Of a stretch of 64,000 nucleotides of DNA, positions 40,088 through 50,290 are shown in pieces; the first letter of the stretch is position 1, and every line of letters starts with the position of its first letter. This DNA is from Paenibacillus amylolyticus (GTDB lineage: Bacteria; Bacillota; Bacilli; Paenibacillales; Paenibacillaceae), in the NCBI RefSeq assembly GCF_029689945.1, contig NZ_CP121451.1, forward strand, positions 186,001-250,000. Direction: 5' to 3'. The notes beneath the pieces were generated by a model that was not told the DNA's origin, searched no databases, and was given only the letters and a program-made list of their open reading frames with translations. Made by a program: the position numbers and the translations under genes.

Positions 40088-43000
40088 TTATTTCACTCGT
40101 GCATTCATCAATACCTGCGCTGCTTCCGCACGGGTTGTCAGCGCCGAAGAATCAAATTCTCCATGGACTCGACCTTTCATCAGACCTGATTGCTGCATGT
40201 GAAGCTGCTGCCTGACTTGCCCATACAGGAATGCTGGCTGCATCAGTAAAGGTAGATTCGGACGTGACATCAGTCAATGTCAGCGCACGGCTGACCATAA
40301 CCGCCATCTCCGCACGTGTGATTGGAGCATTTGGACGGAAGGTTCCATCCGCATGACCTTGAATCCAACCCAGTGCACTTGCCTGTGCAATCTCCTTGAT
40401 TCCCCATGCCCCAATCTGGGTCGCATCCTTGAAAGTAAGCATTGTTGAAATAACTTCTTCATGATCAGGCACCGGCTTAAGCATCCGTACAAGCATGGCA
40501 GCAAATTCTGCTCGTGTAACTTGTGCTCCCGGATGGAACGTACCATCAGCGTAGCCTTTGACAATACCAAGCCCCGCCGCTTCACGAATACTGTCAGCTG
40601 CCCAGTGACCTTCAATATCACTAAAATTGGCTGCTGTAGGAGCAGCTATTGTTGCCGGAACTGCCATCACGGCAAAGCGTGTAAAGTGATTTACATCTAC
40701 ACGAATTTTGTTGCCGTCCACTTTGCCGTCTTCAACCATTGTCCATGATGTGTTCGGCTCTTGCTGGTAAAAGACCGCTAGCTTCTCATCGCTTCGAAGT
40801 GAAGCTGGGTCAAAGGTCAGCGTCAACTTCACTGGAACCTTGAAATTCCCCTGGGTGTTTTTGGTGAATTCCACCACCTGACTCACAACACGTTGATTAC
40901 TTGCTAAACCCGTAACCGGTGTGTCTACCACGATGGCTTTAATCTCTAATGGCTGATCGGAAGCACCAGCTGGAACTTCAAGCAGCACTCCTGTGCCAAG
41001 CCGAAGCTCACCAGCTTGCCCAGCAGGAATGGACACGCTTGTCTGCGTATCATTGTTATCATTAAAAGGATTACCGCTTGAGCCAGTACTGGAGTTGGAA
41101 CCTGCTCCATTATCATTGCTTCCACTATTTCCATTGTTTCCAGAGTTACCGCCGCCTGGAGTTGGGATAAGCGCCCACCCCGCATATAACGTCATATCAG
41201 CAGTTACCGTCGCTGTTGCAAAATCAAATGGCTGCGTGCGTGTGATATCCGTGTACCACCCCGCAAACGCATACCCGGCTCGCACCGGATCGCTTGGACG
41301 AGATAACATCTCACCGTTAATTACCTCGCGAGCCTGAATTGCCGTTCCACCATCCGTATGGAAGGTGACGGTTCGCACGGCTATGTTCCATTTGGCATAC
41401 AACGTCATATCTGCAACCACTGTAGCTGTTGCAAAATCAAATGGCTGTGTGCGTGTGATATCCGTATACCAGCCAGCAAACGTATAACCCGTACGTTCTG
41501 GATCGGATGGACGAGACAGTAGGTCGCCATAAGCAACAGTCTGTGGAGCAATGGCAGTGCCTTCATCCGTATCAAATGTAATCTGCTGCACTTGAACTGC
41601 CCATTTGGCATACAAAGTTACATCCGACTGGATCGGCTGACTAAAATCAAACTTAACCGTGAGCTCTGCATCTGCAAACCAACCGGCAAAGACTTGACCT
41701 TCCGTATCCGAAGTTGGCTCATTGATTAAGATTAACGGTTCGCCATATCCGATACTCATATCCGGTATATCCGAGCCTCCGGTGGTATCAAAGCTAACCG
41801 TATAGAGAATGCGTTCCCATCCTGCATAGAGCTGAACATGGTCCTGAATAGACGATGTCGCAAAATCAAACCGTTGCTGTAAGCCAGGATCACTATACCA
41901 GCCGGCAAAAGTATACCCCGTTCGGTTCGGTTGCTGTGGCTCCTGCACCGGATTACCATAGTTGAGCAATTGCTCGCTCACTAGAGTACCACCATTACTT
42001 TCAAAACTGGCTACATATTGATTGGTGCTCCAACCTGCATACAAAGTAACCGAGTCCGTAATGATCGTCTGGAAGTCAAATGGCTGCGTATGTGCTGCAT
42101 CTGCGTACCAATTGGTAAACGTATAACCCGTACGTACCGGATCTATGGGTCGCGTAATCCGTGTGCCATACTCTATCGTCTGATCAGGCACATTAGCATG
42201 ATCTCCCTGATATACGTCGAACGTGACCGTATACGATTGGAGCGTCCAGCTTGCATAGAGCTGTGTATGCACCGTTATTGGCTCACTAGCAAATTCAAAG
42301 CGCTGTGTATGAGCCCTATCTGTATACCACCCGCCAAATGTATATCCCGTTAACGTTGGAGCCGCTGGCTCAATCACGAGTGTACCGTAGTCGATCTGAC
42401 GATCCGCTACCGCTGTACCTCCGTTACTATCAAAGCTGACGGTGTACTGATTGATATTCCAGCCCGCATATAGTTGTGTATTTGTCGTGATCGCTGTATT
42501 CGCAAAATCGAAGGGTCTGCGTTAGTGCCGCATCACTATACCAGCTAGTAAATCTGTACCCTGTACGTGTTGGCGCCGTTGGTGCACTAATCGTGGAGCC
42601 ATACGTAACCGGAACATCTGCTACAGCTGTACCTCCGCCGCTATTAAAGCTGACGGAATACTGGTTGATACTCCAGCCTGCGTACAGCTGAATATTTCCC
42701 GTTATCACCGTACCCGCAAAGTTGAACAGCTGTGTACGATCAGCATCGGTGTACCAACCTGTAAACGTATAACCCGTGCGTGACGGAGCAGTTGGTGCGC
42801 TAAGCGTAGCGCCATGATTCACCGCAACATCCGCCACTTCCGTACCACCACTACTGTTAAAGCTAACGTTATACTGGTTCAATACCCACTCCGCATACAG
42901 CTCGTATTCCCAGTTATCGCTGTATTGTCAAAAAGAAAAGGCTGTGTGCGCTCTCGATCCGTATACCACCCGTCAAACGTATATCCTGTTCGTGTTGGTG

Positions 43001-44851
43001 CTGCCGGTTCGCTAATCGTCAAACCATGGCTCACCGGAATATCCGCCACAGCTGTTCCATTATTACTGTCAAAGCTAACGATATATTGGCTAATACTCCA
43101 GCCTGCATACAGCTGTGTATTTGTCGTAATCGCCGTATTCGTAAAATGAAATGGCTGCGTGCGCGCCGCATCACTATACCAGCCGGTAAACGTATAGCCG
43201 GTACGTGTCGGTACAGTTGGTTCAATGCCATGATCACCATAATACAGACTTTGCGTCGCTACACTCGTTCCGCCGCCGCTATCGAACATAAGCTGACGTG
43301 GTGCATAGTAGCTGAATGTGATCGTTGAACTATTATTAGCCGTGTCAGTGACGACTAGCGTATAACTACCTTCCTGACTGATCTGTCCTCCGCTGGTAAA
43401 CGCGGCTCCATTCAGCGTAGCAGTACCGTCGCTAAACGTAATCGTAGGCGGCACGGTATAACGCCCGCCATTCGATACTCCAACTACGGTTGGCGGCGTA
43501 AGATCAATTCTAAATTGAACCTGCATTGAACCGTAACTGTTCGTTACGACTAATGTATAGCTTCCTTCCGCAGTAACCGCTGTTCCGCTCGTAAACGGAT
43601 GACCATTCAGGGTCGCATTGCCACTGCTAAATACTGGATTCACCGTACGATTGTAAATGCCTCCATCGCTAACACCGGTTACAACAGGCGGCATAGGTTG
43701 CTCTACCTTGATCTGAACTGTCGAATAACCGTTAGCAAATCCATTGTCATTGTATGTTCTTACTGTAAAGCTATCATTACCGTAATAGAAGTTTGGAGCC
43801 TGATATATAAATCCGGTACTATCTTGAATAACCGTTCCATGCTGCGGCTGAGCGCGCAACGAAACTCCCTTGGCACCCGCACTACCAGGTACATTCGCCA
43901 TCAAATCCGAGCTGTTAATTCTCAACGTCTGTCCAGTGGCTACGGTATAAATTGTATCTGTTCCTGCGACTGCAGAAGGCCCCCTCCTCGATCACTCCGA
44001 GAAGGATATATCCCTGTAGTAACTGTATAATATTGAAAATTGTAAGGATTATTTCTCAGATCAGGGACACCAAATGTATTTCTTCCATCACCACCAAATT
44101 TCTGTCCCAAGAGTGTAAATAATGCTGTGTATTCCGATACGTTATAAATACCGCCATCACTAATTTTCCAATTGGTCTGCATCGGAACAAGAAATGGTAT
44201 GGTTTGGCCTAGTAAAACTTCACTATTTTGATTGCTCATATCCGTTCCATTCAGACTACCCATCGGTCTTGCCGCCACAGCAAAGTGTAATGGTTGGTTT
44301 CGCAGCGGTGCACTAATACCGGGCAATGTGAATTTTTGACCATCCTGAGATCCAAACACATCACGAATAACGGAGTACAGCTGCGGATAACTCTGCGCAT
44401 TATATGTACTCCCATCCAGCTTGAGCCAGCCATCAGGCGAATAAGTATACGGGAAGATGCGCACTTCACCTCCGTACCCCATCGCAGTCCCGCCATTTTC
44501 ACGTCCAGGAAATACTCCAGTCATCGCTATGTAGTAGCCCATACCGTCAGGTACAGGAAGTGACGTGAGATCCGGTAATGCAAAATCGACTCGCCCATCG
44601 CCCCCATAATTGGTACCTAGCAAAGCATACAAAGCTTGATTGCTCTGAATATTCATCTTTTGTCCCGCAGCAAACTCCCAACCGTTCGGTACAAACCCGT
44701 AAGGAAGTAGTTGTATCTCTCCCAGATACTTTTCATACCATTCTTCCGCGTGCGCTGACCGTGTTGTTCCTATTCCTGCCGATAATGTAGTAAACACTAG
44801 CACAAAGACCAGCGTGATTTTCCAAAAGACACGACCGGTATAATGAATCAC
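40088..44851 (-). CDS. giant SLH surface protein with tail-collar domains, ten InlB-type B-repeats and a ZU5-like domain, frameshifted
   Basis: A reconstructed protein of about 1,580 residues. Order: signal peptide (ITLVFVLVFTTLSAGIG); three phage tail-collar-type domains (GEIQLLPYGFVPNGWEFAAG, GEVRIFPYTYSPDGWLKLDG, GQTIPFLVPMQTNWKISDGG), each ending F-x-LPD-like; two Ig-like modules; ten B-repeats of about 70 residues (RTGYTFAGWYTD, then LYAGW); an SG-rich linker; a ZU5-like domain (GTGVLLEVPAGASDQPLEI); three SLH domains (ADSIREAAGLGIVKGYADGT). Indels near 43,980, 42,902, 42,514 and 40,200 break the frame; each is fixed by a single base. GTG start 44851 follows AGGGGGAG. Anchored to wall polysaccharide via SLH. 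Function is probably adhesion. Tail-collar modules in a host wall protein are unusual. Confidence 0.85.
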
Positions 44852-45286
44852 TCCTAAATCTCCCCCTTATATCCACTCCTTGTTCCTCATGCCAAATGCA
44901 GCTCCGCCAAACCGTAAAAAGATGTTTGTACTCTGATGTCCAGCATCCGAAAGCAAAACTTTTCGCTCCTCTGCTACAGGGTCTAAAGAGCTTGCATTCT
45001 GAGGACAGCCCATCGTCCCCGTCAGCATGCGATTTTTCCGTAGCGTATAACATGATTACGCTTAGTTTACTTTATAGATCAGGAAAATAATATAGCAAAT
45101 CGTTAGCTATCCAGACTTTATTTTTTTGCACATTATTACATTTTCAATGATACAAATCACAAATATAACTCTAAATTTCCAAAGCATTACAACGCAAGTT
45201 GCTTATATCCAGCTGCATACACTTGCTCACCTGTAGAATCCCATATTATGATGGTGTAAAGTCCAGCAAAACAAAGGAGTATTTCT
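44852..45286. other. long leader region of the SLH surface protein gene
   Basis: A 435-bp region between divergent genes. The 200 bp ahead of the surface-protein start carry GC-rich symmetrical patches (for example GGGGACGATGGGC with GTCC at 45,005-45,030 and GCGAAAAGTTTTGC at 44,960), so the leader RNA may be folded. I could not match it to a known riboswitch; c-di-GMP motifs were considered and not matched. No gene supported. Confidence 0.3.
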
Positions 45287-45499
45287 ATGCCTACGCAGCG
45301 CCGTCTCGAAACTGACGCCGATTTCCAGGAAGCCATGACCTTAAAACATAAAATTCGGGTATTCAAAGATAACCATCAGATTGACTCTGGAGGTATTATT
45401 ATCCGATTTGATGACAAAACCGTTGTTGTTCAGTCCAGTGTCAGTGAACTCGCCTATCACTCACGTACGGAATGTGAGCTGTTCGAAATTCGCAAATAG
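45287..45499 (+). CDS. small conserved-looking SH3-like hypothetical protein, 70 residues
   Basis: The protein begins MPTQRRLETDADFQEAMTLK behind AAGGAG. The middle and end (KIRVFKDNHQIDSGGIIIRF, DDKTVVVQSSVSELAYHSRT) alternate strands in a pattern like small SH3-type barrels. I could not name the family. A good ribosome binding site, its own terminator and coding-like composition make it a real gene. No signal or membrane segment. Confidence 0.7.
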   Translation: MPTQRRLETDADFQEAMTLKHKIRVFKDNHQIDSGGIIIRFDDKTVVVQSSVSELAYHSRTECELFEIRK

Positions 45500-45520
45500 T
45501 CTAATAAGTGACTGAACATC

Positions 45521-45567
45521 AAAAAAAGGTTCCACGCAGTCAACCAACTGACTGCAGGAACCTTTTT
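45521..45567. terminator. bidirectional Rho-independent terminator
   Basis: AAAGGTTCC and GGAACCTTT arms with an inner GCAGTCA / TGACTGC stem and loop ACCAAC; A- and T-runs on both ends. It serves the small plus-strand gene and the minus-strand dioxygenase. Confidence 0.9.
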
Positions 45568-45619
45568 GTTTATTTATATTCATATTGATAGGTCTAATCC
45601 TGTTCTTGTCTGTTCCAAG

Positions 45620-46405
45620 TTATACGCCGTCTCCAAACTGCCAGCAATTTAAACTTAGCGTGCCATATGGGTAAGACTGGAATAGACGCTTCGCTGATCG
45701 GGACATATCCGCTGTACCCATAGCGTAGAACAAAGGTGCAAGATGCTCTGTACCATACGATGGAACAGCCGTGCGTGCATGTGGGGCCTTTTTCTCGTAT
45801 TGAAACAGTTCTCTTGTGTTCCACTGCTCCAAGCGCTCCCCGATCCAGTTATCAAATTCCACCGCCCACTCTTGCGGTTCATCCGTATCGCCCAGCAATC
45901 GCAAATTGTGAACCGTCCCGCCACTGCCAATGATCAGCACATCATCATGACGCAGCTGTTCCAGCATTCGGCCAATATCATACTGTTCCTGCGGCGTTCG
46001 CAGTGAGTCTACCGATACAGCAATCACAGGAATATTAGCTTCGGGATACATATGGAGCAACGGTACCCATACGCCATGATCCAGGCCGCGGCCTCGAATC
46101 GGCTGATGCGCCAGATTGCTGCGGGTGAACAGAGCACATATCTCGTTCGCCAGATCTGGCTGCCCGGATGCAGGGTATTCCATCGTGTACATCGTAGAAG
46201 GAAATCCATAAAAATCATGCAAGGTCTGATGTGTATCATCCATCGTCACGGACGGTTCAGGACAATCCCAATGTGCCGTAAATACGACAATGGCTTTCGG
46301 AGCCGGCAGCCTGTCTCCAAGCTGGTTCAAGAAGTGAGTGTAGTCATTGCTCTCCACCGCCAGAGCGGGAGAACCATGCGCAATGAAAAGTGCGGGTAAT
46401 GTCAT
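45620..46405 (-). CDS. class III extradiol dioxygenase-like (LigB/DODA family)
   Basis: A 261-residue enzyme of the LigB/YgiD (DODA) family. Metal ligand histidines are in LFIAHGSPALAV (H), VVFTAHWDCPEP (H), GLDHGVWVPLLHMYP (H, H) and VLIIGSGGTVHNLR (H). The start ATG 46405 follows GGAGG by nine bases. YgiD-type enzymes are zinc-dependent and open catechol-like rings (4,5-DOPA). The substrate here is not known. It stands alone, followed by the terminator at 45521-45567. Confidence 0.9.
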   Translation of the reverse strand: MTLPALFIAHGSPALAVESNDYTHFLNQLGDRLPAPKAIVVFTAHWDCPEPSVTMDDTHQTLHDFYGFPSTMYTMEYPASGQPDLANEICALFTRSNLAHQPIRGRGLDHGVWVPLLHMYPEANIPVIAVSVDSLRTPQEQYDIGRMLEQLRHDDVLIIGSGGTVHNLRLLGDTDEPQEWAVEFDNWIGERLEQWNTRELFQYEKKAPHARTAVPSYGTEHLAPLFYAMGTADMSRSAKRLFQSYPYGTLSLNCWQFGDGV

Positions 46406-46508
46406 TGCTGCCAACCTCCAGACACGGATAGGATGCTTACTCTTCTATTTTACCCCTAAGAAGGCGCTTTTCCAAGCTGACATCCCCAAACCGTTGTAAT
46501 CCTGCCAT

Positions 46509-47339
46509 TTATATCATCCAGTGCTGCCAATCCTGTTCAATCTTCTGACGTTCGCCCAGCCACTCTCTGGTACGTGTGATTAGCTGTTCCCGCTCTTTAC
46601 CTGAAGAGAAGGTGTGATCGCCCTGGAAGATAATCTCCTTGTCGCAACGGCCTTCCTGGCGCATCCAGAATACCTTTTGATACAGGAATGCGTAGTCTAC
46701 AGGAATAATCTCATCTGACGTACCATGCACGACGAGAACATCACCGTTAAACTTGACTGCTTCCTGGAATGGCTGATGTTCAGCGAGAGACTCGAAGAAC
46801 GTCGGTGTGAATTTGTATCCGAGATAGTCAGCTGCACCCAGTTTCACGCCTTCATCATATACTTCCCGACCCGTAATCTTCACGATATCATTGAACGGAT
46901 AACCCACGGAGGACCACATCACCAGGTTCTTGACACGTTTGTCGCGCACAGCCGTTAGTAAGGCAACGGCACCACCCAGACTATGACCGATAAGTGTCAC
47001 ACGCGTAGGATCTACATCACTGCAATTGACCGCATAATCCAGCACCGAACGGGTCTGTAGCACCATGGACTCCAATCCCTCAGCTCCATACTCCCCACTG
47101 CTCTCTCCGCAACCGATATAATCGAAACGCAGCACCAGATAACCGTCTTCTGCCAGCTCTCGTGCAGTCTTTACAAACAAACGGTCCACGCCGATCCGAC
47201 TACCAACGAAGCCGTGGCAGATGACTGCCAGCGGTACGCGCTGCTGGCTCTTCTCCTCCTTGATATCTTTCACAACCGGATAATGAATCGTGGCTGTTAA
47301 TTCTTCCTGTCCATGTCGGATACTGATCTGACGTTCCAT
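46509..47339 (-). CDS. alpha/beta hydrolase, cinnamoyl-esterase-like
   Basis: A 276-residue hydrolase. The oxyanion HGFVGS (about 43-48), nucleophile elbow GHSLGG (S near 120), acid VHGTSDEIIPV (D near 212) and catalytic histidine in FQGDHTFSSGKE are all present. No signal peptide, so cytosolic. The pattern is that of the lactobacillar cinnamoyl esterase and monoacylglycerol lipase group, with the insert region absent. The substrate is unknown. A promoter region lies in the 250-bp gap to the right. Confidence 0.88.
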   Translation of the reverse strand: MERQISIRHGQEELTATIHYPVVKDIKEEKSQQRVPLAVICHGFVGSRIGVDRLFVKTARELAEDGYLVLRFDYIGCGESSGEYGAEGLESMVLQTRSVLDYAVNCSDVDPTRVTLIGHSLGGAVALLTAVRDKRVKNLVMWSSVGYPFNDIVKITGREVYDEGVKLGAADYLGYKFTPTFFESLAEHQPFQEAVKFNGDVLVVHGTSDEIIPVDYAFLYQKVFWMRQEGRCDKEIIFQGDHTFSSGKEREQLITRTREWLGERQKIEQDWQHWMI

Positions 47340-47593
47340 ACCGATTTCCCCTTTCCATGCTTAACCTGCTGAGTTCCATGTATTAAATATATATAATCCG
47401 ATAAGTTTAGTGTGTATTAAGATGTTATTCATATATTATCATCCCGTACCCTGCAAGTCAACGTAAGTAAGCACCCTTTCTATGTCGACTGCCAGTCTAC
47501 ATTTTATCGGCTGATGAGCGCAAAAAAATGAGCCACGCTGGTGACAGCTGGCCCGGATCTCTGTTGGCATTTCAGCCTTGTGTTGCAGGATTG

Positions 47594-47827
47594 TTATTCG
47601 TAGCTTCTACGGAACATCTCGTGGGTCTCCACCCGTCCATTCCACTCATGATCATGATTCGAATCACTGCTGTCCCAGAAACTTCTTCCCTTCAAGTTGC
47701 GATCTGTCAGTTCCTCTGCATACTCCGTGTCCTCCAGATTCTCCTCAAAGGATACAACCTCGTCTACAACTCCACGGGAGTTGCTGTTCAGCAGCAGCTT
47801 CCGCGTCAAATCTGTTTGTTTGTTCAT
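47594..47827 (-). CDS. hypothetical acidic protein, 77 residues
   Basis: The ATG at 47827 follows GGAG at a moderate distance. The protein starts MNKQTDLTRKLLLNSNSRGV and is acidic (VVSFEENLEDTEYAEELTDR), with a C-terminal HDHEWNGRVETHEMF. I do not recognise it. The frame could be by chance, but both its size and its composition agree with a small cytosolic protein. No terminator is obvious. Confidence 0.45.
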   Translation of the reverse strand: MNKQTDLTRKLLLNSNSRGVVDEVVSFEENLEDTEYAEELTDRNLKGRSFWDSSDSNHDHEWNGRVETHEMFRRSYE

Positions 47828-47966
47828 CACAAGCACACTCCAATCTTGGATTTCTGTTGGAAATGCTACTATTGTGATGGAATCGGCTGCTCTTTATGCA
47901 TACGTCACACAATCGTTAGATCTGGGAAGCGTAAGGGTATTTTTTCATAGGATCGGGGGAAAATAA

Positions 47967-48143
47967 ATGAACAATACATGGCAGTATATGCCTCGGAGTC
48001 CTTCTGCCGAAAGGAATGAATTCATGGAACACCTACTGGAATGGATTCAAGATCACGGTAAACTGGTACTGTTATGCACCTGTGTCATTCTGGCCTGTGT
48101 GGGGATATGGACCAACCATGAGCAGCTTTTTAATAAGGAATGA
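47967..48143 (+). CDS. small single-pass membrane protein, 58 residues
   Basis: The protein begins MNNTWQYMPRSPSAERNEFM behind GGGGGAA and has one hydrophobic helix near the C-terminus (KLVLLCTCVILACVGIWTN). It ends HEQLFNKE. It lies 97 bp before a DUF1129-like membrane protein on the same strand, possibly in one operon. No recognised family. Small size explains its absence from simple ORF lists. Confidence 0.6.
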   Translation: MNNTWQYMPRSPSAERNEFMEHLLEWIQDHGKLVLLCTCVILACVGIWTNHEQLFNKE

Positions 48144-48239
48144 CTTTGCGAAACGAGAGCCCTTCCCGTATACTAAAATACCGTCAGGGTCTTCAAACCA
48201 TTGGAAGATCAGAACGTGTGTAGACAGGGGGAGCAATCA

Positions 48240-48983
48240 TTGGGGATTTCCTATAAGAAACTGAAAGAAATACAGAATCGGCAAATTACCGAGATGAGTC
48301 GTATGACACCTGAACATGTGAAGCTGTATGACGAGATCAGCACCATTGCGCGTCATACGCCAGCGGATGAGAGAACACAGGAAGAATGGATTCTTTCCGC
48401 AGGAAAAGCGATCGTACAGGCTCAGCGGGATAACAAACCCGCTCGCGAGCTATACGGACCTGATCTGGAACAAGACATCCATGCACAGCTCGGGATAACA
48501 GATACAGCACCGAAGAAGAATGCCAGCGTTGCAGAACCACAGGCAACAGAGAATGCCGAGCCAGCAAAACGGACACCGAAGTGGTATGCCATGATTGCAT
48601 GGGCGGCTTTGTCTTTTGTCCTGCTGATTCAAGGGTGTGCAGGGTTGTTCATGGGTTGGACTGGCGGAGATACGGAACCATTCCAACATATCAGTCTATT
48701 CTCCCTGATCGTTGCAGCCGTTGGCGGAATCGCATTGGTGGAGATGCTTCGCCGCCTTGCTGAACGACCAGACGATGAAGGAGCGGACCGAAATAAGGTA
48801 CCTAAGATCAATATTCGGGGGATCGTCATCTACATCGCGGTCGTGGTACTCGTGCTGTTTGTCGGGTATCCGCTACGTGATAAACTTCCGGTATTTGCAC
48901 TAGCTCCATGGGTGAGTGCGGTGATCGGCATTGTGGGGCTTGCAACGTTAAGGCCTTTATTCGGTCAAAAGAAAACAGCATAA
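48240..48983 (+). CDS. DUF1129-like membrane protein
   Basis: A 247-residue protein. The TTG start at 48240 follows GGGGGAG. The N-terminal 115 residues are soluble and helical (KLKEIQNRQITEMSRMTPEH). Then come four membrane helices: YAMIAWAALSFVLLIQGCAG, HISLFSLIVAAVGGIALVEM, RGIVIYIAVVVLVLFVGYPL and ALAPWVSAVIGIVGLATLRP. This layout fits DUF1129 proteins of Bacillales, whose role is unknown; many lie beside PadR regulators, but none is seen here. A short terminator follows. Confidence 0.75.
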   Translation: MGISYKKLKEIQNRQITEMSRMTPEHVKLYDEISTIARHTPADERTQEEWILSAGKAIVQAQRDNKPARELYGPDLEQDIHAQLGITDTAPKKNASVAEPQATENAEPAKRTPKWYAMIAWAALSFVLLIQGCAGLFMGWTGGDTEPFQHISLFSLIVAAVGGIALVEMLRRLAERPDDEGADRNKVPKINIRGIVIYIAVVVLVLFVGYPLRDKLPVFALAPWVSAVIGIVGLATLRPLFGQKKTA

Positions 48984-48992
48984 CACGTTATA

Positions 48993-49907
48993 TCATCGAT
49001 TAAGGGACCTTGGGGGTCCCTTTTCCATGGCAAGCTGATTACGATGTTTCATTCCTTTGCCCGGTGTCTCACCAAATTCCCGCTTGAACATCCGGATGAA
49101 ATAATTCACTTCCATGCCAATGGTCTCTGCGGCCTCTCGTACACTTGCTCGTGGATGCTTGTCCAGCCAATCCGAAGCCTTCTGCAAACGTAATCGCTGC
49201 ATATATTGATGTCCTGTCACTTCATAATGATGATGAAACAATCGATTAAGATGCTGCACCGAATAACCCACTGCGTCAGCGACATGCTTCAATAACAGGT
49301 CATCCCGATAATGCGTATGCATCAATGCCACTGCGCGGATGAGTGCATCCTTGCCTGGGTCGGACTCCTGAGTCGAACGGTTTGCAATCTCCTCCTGCAC
49401 CATAGATGATCCAATATCCACACCACCATCCTCCGATGGAATTTTCGATTGTGCGATATCCAAAATGAGCTGGTAGATCAAGGCTGATGTGTTCCACATC
49501 TCCGTTACTCCTTGATTCAGCTCCTGCCAGAGATCTGTCAACCGCGACCAGATGATTTCAAAACCGGAGATCGGGTACGGCTCGTTCTGAAGTAGACCCG
49601 CGCATTGCAGTATCGATCCAGCCGATGCACCGCCAATACCGATATAACCCAGTTCTCCTTTGGATTTGGAATGAGGCGCATATTCATGTGCAGTCCCGGG
49701 TTCCAGGATGAATACCTGTCCTGCTCCCATCGTCCACGTCCCTTTTCCCGGAAGCCTGAACCGCCCTTCACTGCCGCGTGACAAAAACAACTGATACACC
49801 GGAAATCCATCCGGTCTATGCAGAACTTTCTCTTCCTGCGTGCCCACACAATACAGGTACAGCGGCAACCGGGAATCCGGCAGGCCCGTCAAACGAAATG
49901 CAAGCAT
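48993..49907 (-). CDS. AraC family regulator
   Basis: A 304-residue regulator. Residues 1-150 are a cupin-like sensing domain (RPDGFPVYQLFLSRGSEGRF, GAGQVFILEPGTAHEYAP). The C-terminal 100 residues hold two HTH motifs: DDLLLKHVADAVGYSVQHLN, then ASVREAAETIGMEVNYFIRM, then FKREFGETPGKG. It would sense a sugar or similar small molecule and activate a target operon, not in view. The stop is shared with the plus-strand terminator. ATG 49907 is the only start before a stop. Confidence 0.88.
   Translation of the reverse strand: MLAFRLTGLPDSRLPLYLYCVGTQEEKVLHRPDGFPVYQLFLSRGSEGRFRLPGKGTWTMGAGQVFILEPGTAHEYAPHSKSKGELGYIGIGGASAGSILQCAGLLQNEPYPISGFEIIWSRLTDLWQELNQGVTEMWNTSALIYQLILDIAQSKIPSEDGGVDIGSSMVQEEIANRSTQESDPGKDALIRAVALMHTHYRDDLLLKHVADAVGYSVQHLNRLFHHHYEVTGHQYMQRLRLQKASDWLDKHPRASVREAAETIGMEVNYFIRMFKREFGETPGKGMKHRNQLAMEKGPPRSLNR
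49002..49024. terminator. terminator at the end of the DUF1129-like gene
   Basis: AAGGGACC / GGGTCCCTT stem with loop TTGG and a TTTT tail. It lies inside the last codons of the AraC gene on the other strand. Confidence 0.75.
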
Positions 49908-50290
49908 TCCATCATTCCTTTCGGCTCATTGGCTTCTAGCTTATTCCTTCTATTATCCATCGGGTTGTCCTGTTCCAACAATGGTCTAAGGAACCTTTTT
50001 AGCGACAATATTCTCAATAGGGTAATAAAAAAACTCCCCTTCTCTATTAGAAAGGGAGTTAACATGTTAATTCTATATGAAAATAGATTGCTCTTCTCTG
50101 AGTGGCCGTTCCGGTCACAGATCGTTCTTGCGATCGCTGTTGTCTCCAAATTTTCTTGATTAACTGTAAAAGGTTGAAATTCGGAGACAAAGGCGAACGC
50201 TACTGCTTCTTCAGAATCGATTCCGTGCCCTTCACTAACTTTGTACTCTTATCAAGATGATGTTGATTCATGCATTAAACGTTGTTTGTT
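49908..50290. other. intergenic region with dispersed repeat
   Basis: A 383-bp gap. It contains the terminator at 50032-50060 and, at 50190-50240, a copy of an intergenic repeat (AGGCGAACGCTACTGCTT). A related copy lies at about 56,989-57,030. An 86-codon frame (50149 to 49889, minus) begins with a weak site and has no family resemblance, so I do not call it. Confidence 0.45.
50027..50060 (-). terminator. Rho-independent terminator after the stalk/FN3-like gene
   Basis: In the minus direction AACTCCC pairs with GGGAGTT around a 15-nt loop, followed by TTTTTTT. It lies 230 bp beyond the stop of the surface protein gene and after the repeat copy. Confidence 0.75.

Noticed and set aside
41150..43300. 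A CRISPR-like or tandem DNA repeat array
   Set aside because: The periodicity of about 210 bp comes from protein B-repeats of about 70 residues; units are diverged in DNA and there are no identical repeats with unique spacers.
44860..45060. A c-di-GMP or other riboswitch ahead of the SLH gene
   Set aside because: Symmetrical GC patches are present but conserved c-di-GMP-I or -II core sequences are not matched; left as an unassigned leader.
49889..50149. An 86-codon minus-strand ORF between the AraC gene and the stalk-protein gene
   Set aside because: It overlaps the AraC start, a terminator and repeat DNA, and lacks a ribosome binding site.
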